Shown one piece after another: positions 1 to 8,873 of a stretch of DNA of 64,000 bases (position 1 is the first letter of the stretch; the number at the start of each line of letters is the position of its first letter). The translations under genes were made by a program, and so were the position numbers. The notes under the pieces are model-generated. The model was not told the origin of the DNA, searched no databases, and saw only the letters and a list, made by a program, of their open reading frames with translations. The DNA comes from PALSA-1353 sp050012375 (lineage in GTDB: Bacteria > Planctomycetota > Phycisphaerae > Tepidisphaerales > Tepidisphaeraceae): assembly GCA_050012375.1 (NCBI GenBank), contig JBEKHH010000006.1:1-64000 (forward strand), read 5' to 3'.

Positions 1-397
1 TATCGCAGCCGTTGCCCAGTGTTTGCCCAGCAACACGGCGACCTATAGTCAATAACGTTATTGATGATTACTCCGAGCCTGGTCGTTGGCGGATGCGTTC
101 GTTTCTCCGGCCGTATCGTGGATCTGTCGGTTTCCACGCTGACCGCGTTGGACATGGCGGCCTAAATTTCCGGGGTTTTTGCGTCACGATAGGCGGAGGT
201 GCGTATAGCTATTAGCGTCAGCTCTGCCTTCCTTCACCCAGCCTTTTAATCGCTGAAATGTACTGACGGCGACCAACCCCGTTTGTGGGCTGGCCGCCAT
301 TTCTCTTTCTGCCTCGGCACGTTGCCGGGGCGGTTGTGTTTTATCACACGACCGTCCCCGGCTGGGGACGGTCCCATTTCCAAGGGAGCGTCCCCCC
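1..397. other. intergenic region with a palindrome
   Basis: I see no convincing gene here. Short open frames on both strands lack family resemblance and good ribosome binding sites. The one notable element is a perfect 16-bp palindrome at 49-64, listed separately. The 3' part is the leader of the sigma-like gene that starts at 398. Confidence 0.5.
49..64. promoter_or_regulatory. 16-bp palindrome TCAATAACGTTATTGA
   Basis: The site is perfectly self-complementary over 16 bp. Its 12-bp core AATAACGTTATT recurs at 50314-50325, between divergent genes of the decayed element. A dimeric regulator site is plausible, but no cognate regulator can be named. It lies about 330 bp upstream of the next start codon, so a link to that gene is uncertain. 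Confidence 0.35.
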
Positions 398-1003
398 ATG
401 AGTGCAGTTCCACAAGGTTCATGTGAATGGCAGGATGGATTTCTGAAGGTTTTGCCCGCTATCCAAACGCATGCTCAAATCCAATTCCGCCGCCTTCCAC
501 GTGAACGGCGTGAAGACGCCATTCAGGAAGCGATAGCCTCGGCCTGTGTGTCCTACCAGCTTCTCGCCGCCAAGGGGAAGCTGGCGGTTGCCCACCCGGG
601 AACACTGGCCAGGTATGCCGTGAACCACGTCCGGAATCATCGGCATGTCGGTGGGCGTCAGAACGGCGCCAAAGATGCTTTGTCGCCGATTTGTCGGCGG
701 CGGCGTCAGGTGGAAATTGTCAGTTGTGATCGCGACCGGGTGCCCGCCAGTTTGCGCGGTGGAACAACAAACGGCTGGAAAAAGATCGCGATGGAGGATC
801 GAAAGGTGCCGGTGCCTGACCTGGCGGCCTTCAGGATCGATTTTCCACGGTGGCTTCGGATGCTCACCGGGCGTGACCGCAAAATCGTCTATGCGCTGAC
901 CAGCGGCGAAAGGACCAGCGCGGTGGCGGAGCGATTTGGGCTGTCGGAGGGCCGAGTCTCGCAGCTGCGGCGGAAGTTTGAGCAGTTGTGGAGGACGTTC
1001 TAG
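398..1003 (+). CDS. sigma-70-like protein with C-terminal helix-turn-helix
   Basis: Product of 201 residues. The C-terminal 50 residues (GRDRKIVYALTSGE...) form a sigma region 4-type helix-turn-helix, with the recognition part VAERFGLSEGRVSQLRRKF. The N-terminal part (REDAIQEAIASACVSYQLL) resembles the region 2 start of planctomycete sigma-like proteins. A role in transcription is inferred from this fold only. The ATG at 398 follows a GGAGCG stretch. A duplicate of the 3' end lies at 45654-45811, where the frame continues for eight more codons. Here a TAG replaces CAG, so the protein ends early. The loss is outside the helix-turn-helix and may be harmless. Confidence 0.6.
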   Translation: MSAVPQGSCEWQDGFLKVLPAIQTHAQIQFRRLPRERREDAIQEAIASACVSYQLLAAKGKLAVAHPGTLARYAVNHVRNHRHVGGRQNGAKDALSPICRRRRQVEIVSCDRDRVPASLRGGTTNGWKKIAMEDRKVPVPDLAAFRIDFPRWLRMLTGRDRKIVYALTSGERTSAVAERFGLSEGRVSQLRRKFEQLWRTF

Positions 1004-1215
1004 GGCGAAGCTGAGGAGGCGGCTGCCTGATGAGCGATCGAGCTTGGCGTCCGGCGCAGTTGTTGCAACGGATGCCAGGAAAGAAGAGATGACGGTGAAA
1101 CCGCCGAGAAACCGCCTCTCTTTTTAGCCATTACCCACCGGCAGTCGTGACCACCCGCCTTGATGAAAAACGCTACGACCCTGCTGATTCACGCCAATTG
1201 CTTTCGTCGTCGGCG
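861..1215 (+). repeat. long direct repeat, copy A (sigma gene 3' end and downstream)
   Basis: This stretch covers the helix-turn-helix end of the sigma-like gene, the following T-rich region, and the first bases of a convergent PEP-CTERM gene tail. It matches 45641-46055 in the same order. Identity is near-continuous to about 1075 and patchy afterwards. In both copies the right end runs into the 3' end (an RRRRKQLA- or RRRKQLA-type tail) of a PEP-CTERM gene on the minus strand. Confidence 0.75.
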
Positions 1216-3819
1216 CATCAACATTCCCGTGCCTGCGATCAGCATCATTGAGCCCGTCACCGGCTCCGGCACATCGGCCATCAAACCGTTGGCGGCCGCG
1301 AAGGCGTCAACCGCGGCCCAGTCGGCGGCGGGCAACGCCACGTCAGCCCCGCTGGCCGTCTTGCCGAGGTTGGTGACCAAGGCAGTGAAGTCGGAGCCGG
1401 TGACCGTCCCGGTATACAGGAAATCGCCCTGATCCCACCCCGACACCGTCTTGCCTAAGTTGGTGGCCAGGATGGTGAAGTCAGTACCGGTGACCGTGCC
1501 GGTGAGAGTCGCATCGCCGAGCAGCGTGTATTTGATTTCGATCTGGTCGGTGGCGAGTCCGGCAGGGTTGCCGGGGTCGGCGGAATCGGCATAGCCGACG
1601 CCGTACGCGCTGTTGGCGGGCAGGGCGGCGACAGAGCTGTCGATGCCGCCCGTGCCATTCCATGTTCCGCCGTTGCGGCCGTTGATCAGGTATGCGCGGA
1701 TCGCCGCCACCGGATCGGGATTCGCACCGTAGTCAATGAAGATGTGGTTGTTGGCGATGTCCAGCGCCCCTCCGGTGTTGATCACCAGACCGCCCTGCGT
1801 GCTTACGCCGCTGTTGGTGGCCAATTGCAGCGTACCGCCGAGGGTCAGAGTTCCCGTACCGCTGATCGGTCCAACCGTGCCGCTGCCGGAGACTGTCACC
1901 GCGCCGTTGTTGACCAGCCCACCCGCCTGGCTGAAGCCGACGGCGAACAGGCTCATCGCGCTATTGACGGTGGTTGTTCCCGAACCCGAAACGTTGCCGG
2001 CTGAAATCGTATCGTTGACGACCAGCGATCCGTTATTGGCGACATTGCCGCCGGTCGGAAGCGATTTGCCCACGGTGGAAGAAAGAATCAGCGTCGCGCC
2101 GGTATCGACGGTGGTGCCCCCGCCGTATGTGTTGGTCCCGGACAGAGTGAGCGATCCGCTGGAGACGACCAGTGCCGTGGTACTTCCGCCGGAACCCGAG
2201 CTGTCGCTGATATTGCCGGTGAAATTGCTTGGATTGGGGATCGTCCCCGCGTACGTCAGCGTCGCGGTGGCCGCCAGCGTGCTGGTGTTGATGATCTGCC
2301 CATAGGCCCCGAGGTTTTGCGTGTTCGGACCGGTCAGAACGGTAATGCTGCTGACCGTGGCGTTAAATCCATTCAGATCCACGACGCCCGCCGGAACGTC
2401 CACGGCGCTGAGCGTCAGCGCGGTGCCCGTCGGCAGTGCGGTTGACGATCCCAACTGCAGATTTCCGCTGTTCACGATCGTTCCGCCCGAATACGAGTTG
2501 TTGCCGCTGAGAATCACCTCCGCCAGGGCAAACGCGCCGCCGCCGCCGGGATCGTTGATGGTCAGGCTGCCGGCCCCACTGATGTTGCCGGAAATCGTCA
2601 TCGTGTCGCCGTGATTGATGATCGACACGTTCGTGTTGGAATTCAGCACCACCGGCGCGGAGATGGTGTGCGCCCCGGCGACATCGGTCACCGTGGCGGT
2701 GCCGGCGCCGTCGTCCAACGTCAACTTTCCGCCCGCGCTGGCGATGGTGTACGAATAGCTGCTGCTGAAACTCATGCTGCCAACCGAGTAGTTGGAAGCC
2801 AGAGAAACCGTCGAGTTGGCCGTCGCGCTGGCGAAGGTGGCGCTGTCGCCGGCGAGATGCGGAACATATCCGTTCGACCAGTCCGCCGCCGTGCCCCAAC
2901 TGCCGCTGCCGGTGGCAATCCACGTCCCGTTGGGAACCAGCGCTGGAATATTCACGGAGAAATAGCCGGGGCTGACGCCGAGAAGATTGAAGAGCCCGGG
3001 GCTCGACCCGGTATAAGGTCCGCCTCCGCCCAAGTCCGTGGTTCCCACGGGCAAACCCGGGAGGAACTGGTTGGAAAGGTAGTTTTCGCCGCCGCCGCCG
3101 CCGTTAACGTCCGCCATGACCTCGATGCTCGATCCTGCCGCCGGATTGCCCAGCGCCGTCAGGGGAATTCCCAGTTCCAACCCGGTCGTGACCGCGTCGG
3201 CCGCGGTGGGGTTCGCCGCCGAGCCGGTCCCGCCGTCTCCGACAACCCCCGCCGCGTTTGTATTATTCAAGGCCACCTTCACGCCTGTTAGGTTCTGGTT
3301 GTTGCCGATTCCACCGGTCAGCGCAACGCCGCCCAGATAATTCCCGGTGTTCTTCACCAGATCATATTGATCGATGTATAGCGTGGTGCCGGAAACGTTG
3401 GCATCGATGGCATACGTCGCGCTGAAGCTCGGGCTGAAGATCGAGCCATTCATGTTGTGCAGAAATCCCGAGGCCGAAGCATTCAGGACGCTCTGCCCAC
3501 CAGCTCGCCCGTCGTCGAGGAAGATGTTGAGGTGGTTACCGTTGTTTTCAAAATTGCCCGCGAAGAACAGATAGAGTTCACCGCTCTGCACGACGCCGTA
3601 GCCAGCGTCCAATTCCGAGCCGCCGGCGGAAGTTCCATCCCCCACCGTGCTGTCGCCGAAGCCGGTGTTGACTGTCTGCGTGGCCAGCGCACTGCCGTAA
3701 TTTGCAGGGGTGAGCGTTCCGCTGACCGCGAATTGCGCGTTGGCGTGCCGCGCCGCTCCCGCCAAAGCGAATCCTCCGAGGCACAACGACAAATTGCGAA
3801 TCCGTGACCGCTTGCGCAT
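1189..3819 (-). CDS. secreted PEP-CTERM protein with beta-strand repeats and dockerin-like module
   Basis: Product of 876 residues. A signal peptide (about 1-28, ending AARHANA) is followed by a domain (about 30-290) that is closely similar to the whole 298-residue protein encoded at 15488-16384. Residues of roughly 300-720 are Gly/Ser/Thr/Asn-rich autotransporter-like repeats of the form NTYGGGTTVDTGATL. Two dockerin-like repeats (GDATLTGTVTGTDF and GDFLYTGTVTGSDF) follow at about 770-830, then a PEP-CTERM tail: VPEP, a hydrophobic stretch and RRRRK. It is therefore probably a surface protein handled by an exosortase-type system. The ribosome site AGGGAG precedes the start. A LacI-type operator lies at 3926-3941, tying it to the starch genes. 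Its binding function is unknown. Confidence 0.85.
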   Translation of the reverse strand: MRKRSRIRNLSLCLGGFALAGAARHANAQFAVSGTLTPANYGSALATQTVNTGFGDSTVGDGTSAGGSELDAGYGVVQSGELYLFFAGNFENNGNHLNIFLDDGRAGGQSVLNASASGFLHNMNGSIFSPSFSATYAIDANVSGTTLYIDQYDLVKNTGNYLGGVALTGGIGNNQNLTGVKVALNNTNAAGVVGDGGTGSAANPTAADAVTTGLELGIPLTALGNPAAGSSIEVMADVNGGGGGENYLSNQFLPGLPVGTTDLGGGGPYTGSSPGLFNLLGVSPGYFSVNIPALVPNGTWIATGSGSWGTAADWSNGYVPHLAGDSATFASATANSTVSLASNYSVGSMSFSSSYSYTIASAGGKLTLDDGAGTATVTDVAGAHTISAPVVLNSNTNVSIINHGDTMTISGNISGAGSLTINDPGGGGAFALAEVILSGNNSYSGGTIVNSGNLQLGSSTALPTGTALTLSAVDVPAGVVDLNGFNATVSSITVLTGPNTQNLGAYGQIINTSTLAATATLTYAGTIPNPSNFTGNISDSSGSGGSTTALVVSSGSLTLSGTNTYGGGTTVDTGATLILSSTVGKSLPTGGNVANNGSLVVNDTISAGNVSGSGTTTVNSAMSLFAVGFSQAGGLVNNGAVTVSGSGTVGPISGTGTLTLGGTLQLATNSGVSTQGGLVINTGGALDIANNHIFIDYGANPDPVAAIRAYLINGRNGGTWNGTGGIDSSVAALPANSAYGVGYADSADPGNPAGLATDQIEIKYTLLGDATLTGTVTGTDFTILATNLGKTVSGWDQGDFLYTGTVTGSDFTALVTNLGKTASGADVALPAADWAAVDAFAAANGLMADVPEPVTGSMMLIAGTGMLMRRRRKQLA

Positions 3820-3925
3820 TGGTTTCTCCCTTTGCTATATGACAACGATGTAAAAAGATGTCCGATTTAACATGATTTCAAAAACGCGGCCCAACCGCCG
3901 CACGCCCGCGCGGGGGCCGAAAATG

Positions 3926-3941
3926 GGTTAAACGGTTAACC
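3926..3941. promoter_or_regulatory. putative LacI-family operator 1
   Basis: GGTTAAACGGTTAACC is a near-perfect palindrome (one mismatch per half) with the central CG typical of LacI-family sites. It lies 107 bp upstream of the minus-strand PEP-CTERM gene start. Close relatives occur at 4164-4179, 15352-15367 and 16534-16549, and a LacI-family gene is in the same locus. Confidence 0.7.
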
Positions 3942-4140
3942 TCACTCCGCAAAAAAAAGCAGATCGTGAATCTGCCTCGACGCGCTTCCATTTGCCGCCT
4001 CCGATCAAAATCCCGGAAAACACCTCGGCAAATTGCTGCTGCCGCCAACGTGATTTCCCTCGCAACTTCTGCTCTAAGATAACACGAGCCCCTGCCGACC
4101 GCAAGAAAAAAGTTCACCAAACCCCCATTTTTACCGTGAT

Positions 4141-4179
4141 GATAATCCCGTGAATATCCTTGAAGTTAACCGTTTCACC
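4141..4179 (+). promoter_or_regulatory. malQ promoter -10 and LacI operator 2
   Basis: GATAAT at 4141-4146 resembles a -10 box. I do not see a convincing -35 at standard spacing. AGTTAACCGTTTCACC at 4164-4179 matches the reverse complement of operator 1 at 14 of 16 positions. The operator would fall just downstream of the transcription start, a position suited to repression, about 50 bp before the chosen malQ start. Confidence 0.6.
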
Positions 4180-4228
4180 GATATGCTCTTACATGGAGGA
4201 TCCCTCCGCAACGAGGGCGAACCGATCG

Positions 4229-5818
4229 ATGGCAAGTATCACTCTAGACTCACGAGCCGCGGGAATGCTGCTCCACCCCACCAGCCTCCCATGCCCATTC
4301 GGCTCCGGCGATCTTGGACCCGAGGCGTTCGCTTTCGCCGACGCCCTGCACGATGCGGGTTTGCGCTGGTGGCAGATGCTCCCCACCACTCCGCCCGGGC
4401 CGCCGCCGGAGTTCTCTCCATATTCCTCGCACTCGGCGTTCGCCGGATCGCCCTGGCTTGTCTCCCCTCAATTGCTGCACCAGCAAGGATTGATCTCCAG
4501 GCGCGACCTGGCCAGCGCTCGCCGGCCGACCGGCGACCGCATCGACTTTCCCCGGCTCCGCCGATTGCGTGCCGTCCTTCTCCGCACGGCATTCGCCAGC
4601 GCCCGAGCCCTCTCCGCCAAAGATCGCCGGCATCTCGACCAGTTCTGCCGCGAAAACGAGAGTTGGCTTGAAGACTGGGGGCTGTACGCCGCTTTGAAAG
4701 AAAGCCGCCGCGGCGCATCCTGGCTGAGCTGGCCAGCGGAGGTTCGTCTGCGCAAACCGGCGGCGTTGGCCGATGCCCGGCGAACTCTCGCCGATGAAAT
4801 CGCCTTTCACAAATTCGTCCAATGGCTGTTCGATCGGCAGTGGAGAGCCCTGAAAATTTATTGCAATCATCGCGGCATCGGGCTGATCGGCGACATTCCC
4901 ATCTTCGTCGCGCACGATTCAGCCGACGTCTGGGTCCGGCGAAATCTCTTCATGCTGGACGCCGACGGGGCGCCGACGGTCGTCTCGGGCTATCCGCCCG
5001 ATGCCTTCTCACGGCTCGGACAATTGTGGGGCCACCCCCACTATCGCTGGACGGCGCACATCGACCAGCGTTTCGCCTGGTGGATCGCTCGCTTCCAGCG
5101 AGCGCTCGAACAATTCGACGCCGTCCGGGTGGACCATTTCCTCGGATTCCACCGCGTTTGGGCCGTCCCCGCCGGCGCGAAAAACGCCGCCCGCGGAAAA
5201 TGGATTCCCGTGCCCGGTGAGCGCCTCTTCGCCGCCGTGCGCCGCCATTTCGGCGAAATCCCCATCATCGCGGAAGACCTCGGCAAACAAACCCCCCACG
5301 CCATCGCGCTGCGTGACAAGTACAAATTCCCCGGAATGCGAATTCTTCAATTCGCCTTCGGCTGCGACGATTACAATTGCCCCCACGTTTTCCCGGAAAA
5401 CTGCGTCGCCTACACCGGTACGCACGACAACCAGACGCTCGTCGGCTGGCTGGACAATCTCCGCACCCTATCCAACGGCGAACTGGCGCGGGCGTTGACC
5501 TATGTTGGCAACTCGGGAGCCGATTCGCACTGGAATTTTATTCGCGCCCTCTTAGCGAGTGTCGCCCGGACCGTCATCGTCCCGGTCCAGGATGTCCTGG
5601 GGCTCGGCGCCGAGCATCGAATGAACGTCCCGGGAGTTCTGCACGGCAGCTGGGGCTGGCGCATGAGCGGCCCGCTGCCCAAACCCATCATCGATCGCCT
5701 GCGGGCGCTGTGCCAGGCCACCGGCCGAGCCAACATCGAACGGAACCCATCAAATGACAAACAGGAAAACTCGGTCCACCAACGGCGACGGCGACGACAT
5801 CGCGCGGCGTCTGTCTAA
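4229..5818 (+). CDS. malQ: 4-alpha-glucanotransferase (amylomaltase)
   Basis: This GH77 enzyme of about 529 residues transfers maltosyl units between alpha-1,4-glucans and releases glucose in the cytoplasm. The family N-terminus RAAGMLLHPTSLP is present. From the ATG at 4229 the catalytic residues are Asp302 (VRVDHF), Glu349 (IIAEDLG) and Asp400 (GTHDNQ). The open frame extends upstream to a TTG at 4160, but that would overlap the operator at 4164-4179. The ATG at 4229 gives the usual family start; ATG 4193 is also possible. The gene overlaps the phosphorylase gene by 65 bp, so the two are very likely co-transcribed and work in sequence on imported maltodextrins. Confidence 0.93.
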   Translation: MASITLDSRAAGMLLHPTSLPCPFGSGDLGPEAFAFADALHDAGLRWWQMLPTTPPGPPPEFSPYSSHSAFAGSPWLVSPQLLHQQGLISRRDLASARRPTGDRIDFPRLRRLRAVLLRTAFASARALSAKDRRHLDQFCRENESWLEDWGLYAALKESRRGASWLSWPAEVRLRKPAALADARRTLADEIAFHKFVQWLFDRQWRALKIYCNHRGIGLIGDIPIFVAHDSADVWVRRNLFMLDADGAPTVVSGYPPDAFSRLGQLWGHPHYRWTAHIDQRFAWWIARFQRALEQFDAVRVDHFLGFHRVWAVPAGAKNAARGKWIPVPGERLFAAVRRHFGEIPIIAEDLGKQTPHAIALRDKYKFPGMRILQFAFGCDDYNCPHVFPENCVAYTGTHDNQTLVGWLDNLRTLSNGELARALTYVGNSGADSHWNFIRALLASVARTVIVPVQDVLGLGAEHRMNVPGVLHGSWGWRMSGPLPKPIIDRLRALCQATGRANIERNPSNDKQENSVHQRRRRRHRAASV

Positions 5819-7889
5819 GCTGGCGAAAAATCTCTGGTGGTCCTGGAACGATTCAGCCGCCGCCCTGCTGGCCGGCGCCGATCCCCAACTTTTCGCGGCC
5901 ACGAACCAAAACCCCATCCAAACGCTCAAGCTTCTGCCGCGCGATCGCATTGCCGCCGCTTGCCAAAACCCTGAGTTCGCCGCGCGCCTGAAATCGGCGG
6001 AAGAGCAACTGTCCAAATATCTCGCCGCGCCCGTCTGGTACGACAAGATCGCCCCGCGTCGCGGAAGCAAACTGAAGATCGGCTATTTCTGCGCCGAGTT
6101 CGCAGTGCACGAATCATTGCCACAGTACTCCGGCGGCCTAGGCGTGCTCGCCGGCGATCACGTCAAATCTGCGTCCGATCTCGGAATTCCCCTCGTCGGC
6201 GTCGGCCTGCTCTACCGCTGCGGATATTACACGCAGAAATTCGCGCCCGACGGCTCGACCCGCGCGATCTATCCCGAACTGGATTTTTCGAATCTGCCGA
6301 TCGCCGACACCGGCATCGTCATCGACGTCCCGATGGCCGGACGCCGCATCGCAGCGAAAATCTGGCGGCAAACGGTCGGCCGGGTGAATCTGTTCCTTCT
6401 CGACACCGACATCCCGCGCAACAAAGCGTCCGACCGCGTGCTGACGCATCACCTCTACGGCGGAGACCGGGAATACCGCATCAGGCAGGAAATTCTCCTC
6501 GGCGTCGGTGGGTTGATCGCGCTCGACTCGGTCGGTCATAGCCCGAGCGTCGTCCACATGAACGAAGGGCACGCCGCCTTCGCCGCCCTTGAGAGCGTCG
6601 CCCGCCTCACTCGGCGCGGTATTGGTCTTGAGCGGGCCATCCGCCGAGTCTCCGCCGGCGCCGTCTTCACGACGCACACGCCCGTGCCGGCCGGCAACGA
6701 CCGCTTTGATCCGAAGCTTGCCCTGAAATACATCGGCCATTACGCCCGCGATCTCGGAATCAGCGCGCACGATCTTCTGGCCTTGGGCCGCGAAGATGCG
6801 GGCAACCGCAAGGAAGAATTCTGCATGACCATCCTGGCCCTGCGATTGAGCGAGCATTGCAACGGCGTGTCCGCCCTCCACGGCCAGGTCTCCCGCGAGA
6901 TGTGGAAAAACATCCATGCTTCAAACGACAAGCCGCGACTCATTCGCCACATCACTAACGGCATTCACGTCCAAACCTGGCTCGCCCCGGAAATGAAGCC
7001 GATCTATGACAAATATCTGAAACCCAACTGGCTGAGGCCGACCGACAAATTGCACTTTTTCGCCCGAGCCGACCGAATTCCCGATTCGGAACTCTGGGCC
7101 GTTCACACGACCCTCAAGCGGAAAATGGTTCAGTTCGTTCGTCAGCGACTCGTCCAGCAGGCCCTGCAAAACTCCGGCTCCCCGGAGGCAATCCTCGACG
7201 CCGAAAACGCACTGGACGAAACGGCTTTGACCATCGGCTTCGCCCGGCGATTCGCGACGTATAAACGCGCCCCGCTGATATTTCAGAACGCGAGGCGACT
7301 GGCGACAATCCTCGGCGATCCGGAAAGGCCTGTCCAAGTCCTTTTCGCAGGCAAGGCGCATCCCAGGGACAAAGGCGGCCGGCGTTTCGCCCAGGAAATC
7401 CACCACCGCGCGCGCCAAGCCGCATTCAAAGGCCGTGTCGTTTTAATCGAAGATTACGACATGAACGTCGCCCGTTACCTGGTGGCCGGCTGCGACGTTT
7501 GGCTCAACAACCCCCTGCGTCCCCAGGAAGCCAGCGGCACCAGCGGCATGAAGCCTCCGCTCCACGGCGGGCTGAACTGCTCGATTTTGGACGGCTGGTG
7601 GCCCGAATGTTTCGACGGCAAAAACGGCTGGTCCATCGGCGACGGCTCGCAACTGAAAAATCTCCGTCGGCAAGACCTCCTGGACGCCCGGCGCATTTAC
7701 GAATTGTTGGAAGAACAGATCGTTCCGCTGTTTTACGATCGCGGCCGCTCCGGCCTCCCGCGCCGCTGGATCGCGCTGATGAAGCATTCCCTGTCCACCG
7801 TCGGCTCGACGTTCAACACGCATCGGATGGTCGGGCAGTATCTCCGCGAGTTCTACCTGCCGGCCCATCGCCGGAATGGCTCGGCCTGA
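5754..7889 (+). CDS. glgP: alpha-glucan (maltodextrin/glycogen) phosphorylase
   Basis: Product of 711 residues, matching the shorter alpha-glucan phosphorylase type. It cleaves alpha-1,4-glucans with phosphate to give glucose 1-phosphate, using PLP. Seen in the sequence: the N-terminal KNLWWSWN motif, HTPVPAGNDRF, FARRFATYKR, and the conserved C-terminal EASGTSGMKPPLHGG followed by LDGWWPE. The start lies inside the 3' end of malQ with only a weak ribosome site, which suggests translational coupling. With MalQ it forms a standard cytoplasmic maltodextrin-degrading pair. It converges on the permease gene ending at 7950; no clear terminator is visible in the 60-bp gap. Confidence 0.94.
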   Translation: MTNRKTRSTNGDGDDIARRLSKLAKNLWWSWNDSAAALLAGADPQLFAATNQNPIQTLKLLPRDRIAAACQNPEFAARLKSAEEQLSKYLAAPVWYDKIAPRRGSKLKIGYFCAEFAVHESLPQYSGGLGVLAGDHVKSASDLGIPLVGVGLLYRCGYYTQKFAPDGSTRAIYPELDFSNLPIADTGIVIDVPMAGRRIAAKIWRQTVGRVNLFLLDTDIPRNKASDRVLTHHLYGGDREYRIRQEILLGVGGLIALDSVGHSPSVVHMNEGHAAFAALESVARLTRRGIGLERAIRRVSAGAVFTTHTPVPAGNDRFDPKLALKYIGHYARDLGISAHDLLALGREDAGNRKEEFCMTILALRLSEHCNGVSALHGQVSREMWKNIHASNDKPRLIRHITNGIHVQTWLAPEMKPIYDKYLKPNWLRPTDKLHFFARADRIPDSELWAVHTTLKRKMVQFVRQRLVQQALQNSGSPEAILDAENALDETALTIGFARRFATYKRAPLIFQNARRLATILGDPERPVQVLFAGKAHPRDKGGRRFAQEIHHRARQAAFKGRVVLIEDYDMNVARYLVAGCDVWLNNPLRPQEASGTSGMKPPLHGGLNCSILDGWWPECFDGKNGWSIGDGSQLKNLRRQDLLDARRIYELLEEQIVPLFYDRGRSGLPRRWIALMKHSLSTVGSTFNTHRMVGQYLREFYLPAHRRNGSA

Positions 7890-7949
7890 GCGGCCGATCC
7901 GATTTGCGCGTTTTTTGCCGGGCGGAGCGCGGACCCGATTGGGCGATGT

Positions 7950-8873
7950 TCAATTCTTCCCGCCCGTCATCGCGACATTCTCGACGAAGTATCGCTGGGC
8001 GGCGGCGAAGAGCACCAGGCAGGGGATCATCGTCACGAAGCTGGCGGCCATCAATTGGTTGACGTGCGAGACGCCGTATTGGCCGTTGAAGCTTGCCAGG
8101 GCCAATGCCAGCGTGCGGTTCTGCGGGGAATTCAGATAGATCAACGGGTTGAGGAAATCGTTCCAGGTGTTCATGAAAGTGTAGATGGCGGTGATGGCGA
8201 TCACCGGGCCGCAAAGGGGCATCATGATTTGCCAGTAGATTCGAAGCGTGCCGGCGCCGTCGATGCGCGCGGCTTCAATCAACTCTTCCGGAATCGCGGA
8301 GAAGAACTGGCGGAACATGAATACGAAGAACGGGCCGGCCAGCCACGAGGGGACAATCAGCGGCAGGAACGTGTCGATCCAGCCGAGCCAGCGGAACAGG
8401 ATGAACAGCGGGATCATCGTGACCTGTGCCGGGAGCATCATGGTGCTGAGCATGACGAGGAACAGGGCGTTGCGGCCGCGGAAGCGGAAGCGGGCGAAGC
8501 CGAAACCCACGATGCTGCTGGAGATGATCTGGCCGAGGACGCACAGAACGCTGACGACAACGGTGTTGGGCAGCGTGCGGCCGAGGTCCATCTTGTCCCT
8601 GCCGAGGGCGTCGACGTAATTGTGCCACTGAAATGCACGCGGCACGATCGTCGGGGGGACGTGCTGGATTTCCGGATCGGTTTTCAGGCTGCCGCTGATC
8701 ATCCAGAGGAACGGAACGAGCATGGCGACGGCGCCGAGGATCAACAGGGCGTAGATGGCGCCGGTCCAGGCGTGACGGCGCCAGCGCATTGGCATCGGCC
8801 GCGACCTGGGCGTGGCGCTGGCCAGGGCTGAGGCGCCGCGAGCCATCGAGAAACTCGTCGTTGCATCGCTCAT
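7950..8873 (-). CDS. maltodextrin-type ABC transporter permease (MalG-like)
   Basis: An inner-membrane permease of 307 residues with about six hydrophobic segments and the ABC-binding EAA loop (IEAARIDGAGTLRIYWQIMMP), which contacts the ATPase. The chosen ATG at 8873 overlaps the stop of the preceding fusion gene as ATGA, the usual sign of coupled translation. The longer open frame upstream is not needed. It is the last gene of the LacI-amylase-transporter operon, so maltodextrins are the likely substrate. No ATPase gene is present in the window; a shared MsmX/MalK-type ATPase elsewhere is inferred. Confidence 0.92.
   Translation of the reverse strand: MSDATTSFSMARGASALASATPRSRPMPMRWRRHAWTGAIYALLILGAVAMLVPFLWMISGSLKTDPEIQHVPPTIVPRAFQWHNYVDALGRDKMDLGRTLPNTVVVSVLCVLGQIISSSIVGFGFARFRFRGRNALFLVMLSTMMLPAQVTMIPLFILFRWLGWIDTFLPLIVPSWLAGPFFVFMFRQFFSAIPEELIEAARIDGAGTLRIYWQIMMPLCGPVIAITAIYTFMNTWNDFLNPLIYLNSPQNRTLALALASFNGQYGVSHVNQLMAASFVTMIPCLVLFAAAQRYFVENVAMTGGKN

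Larger units (their letters stand above)
3820..4228. other. divergent regulatory region, PEP-CTERM gene / malQ
   Basis: About 400 bp separate the two divergent genes. It holds two LacI-type operators (3926-3941 and 4164-4179) and a -10-like GATAAT at 4141-4146 for the plus-strand gene. No protein-coding gene is apparent in it. Confidence 0.6.
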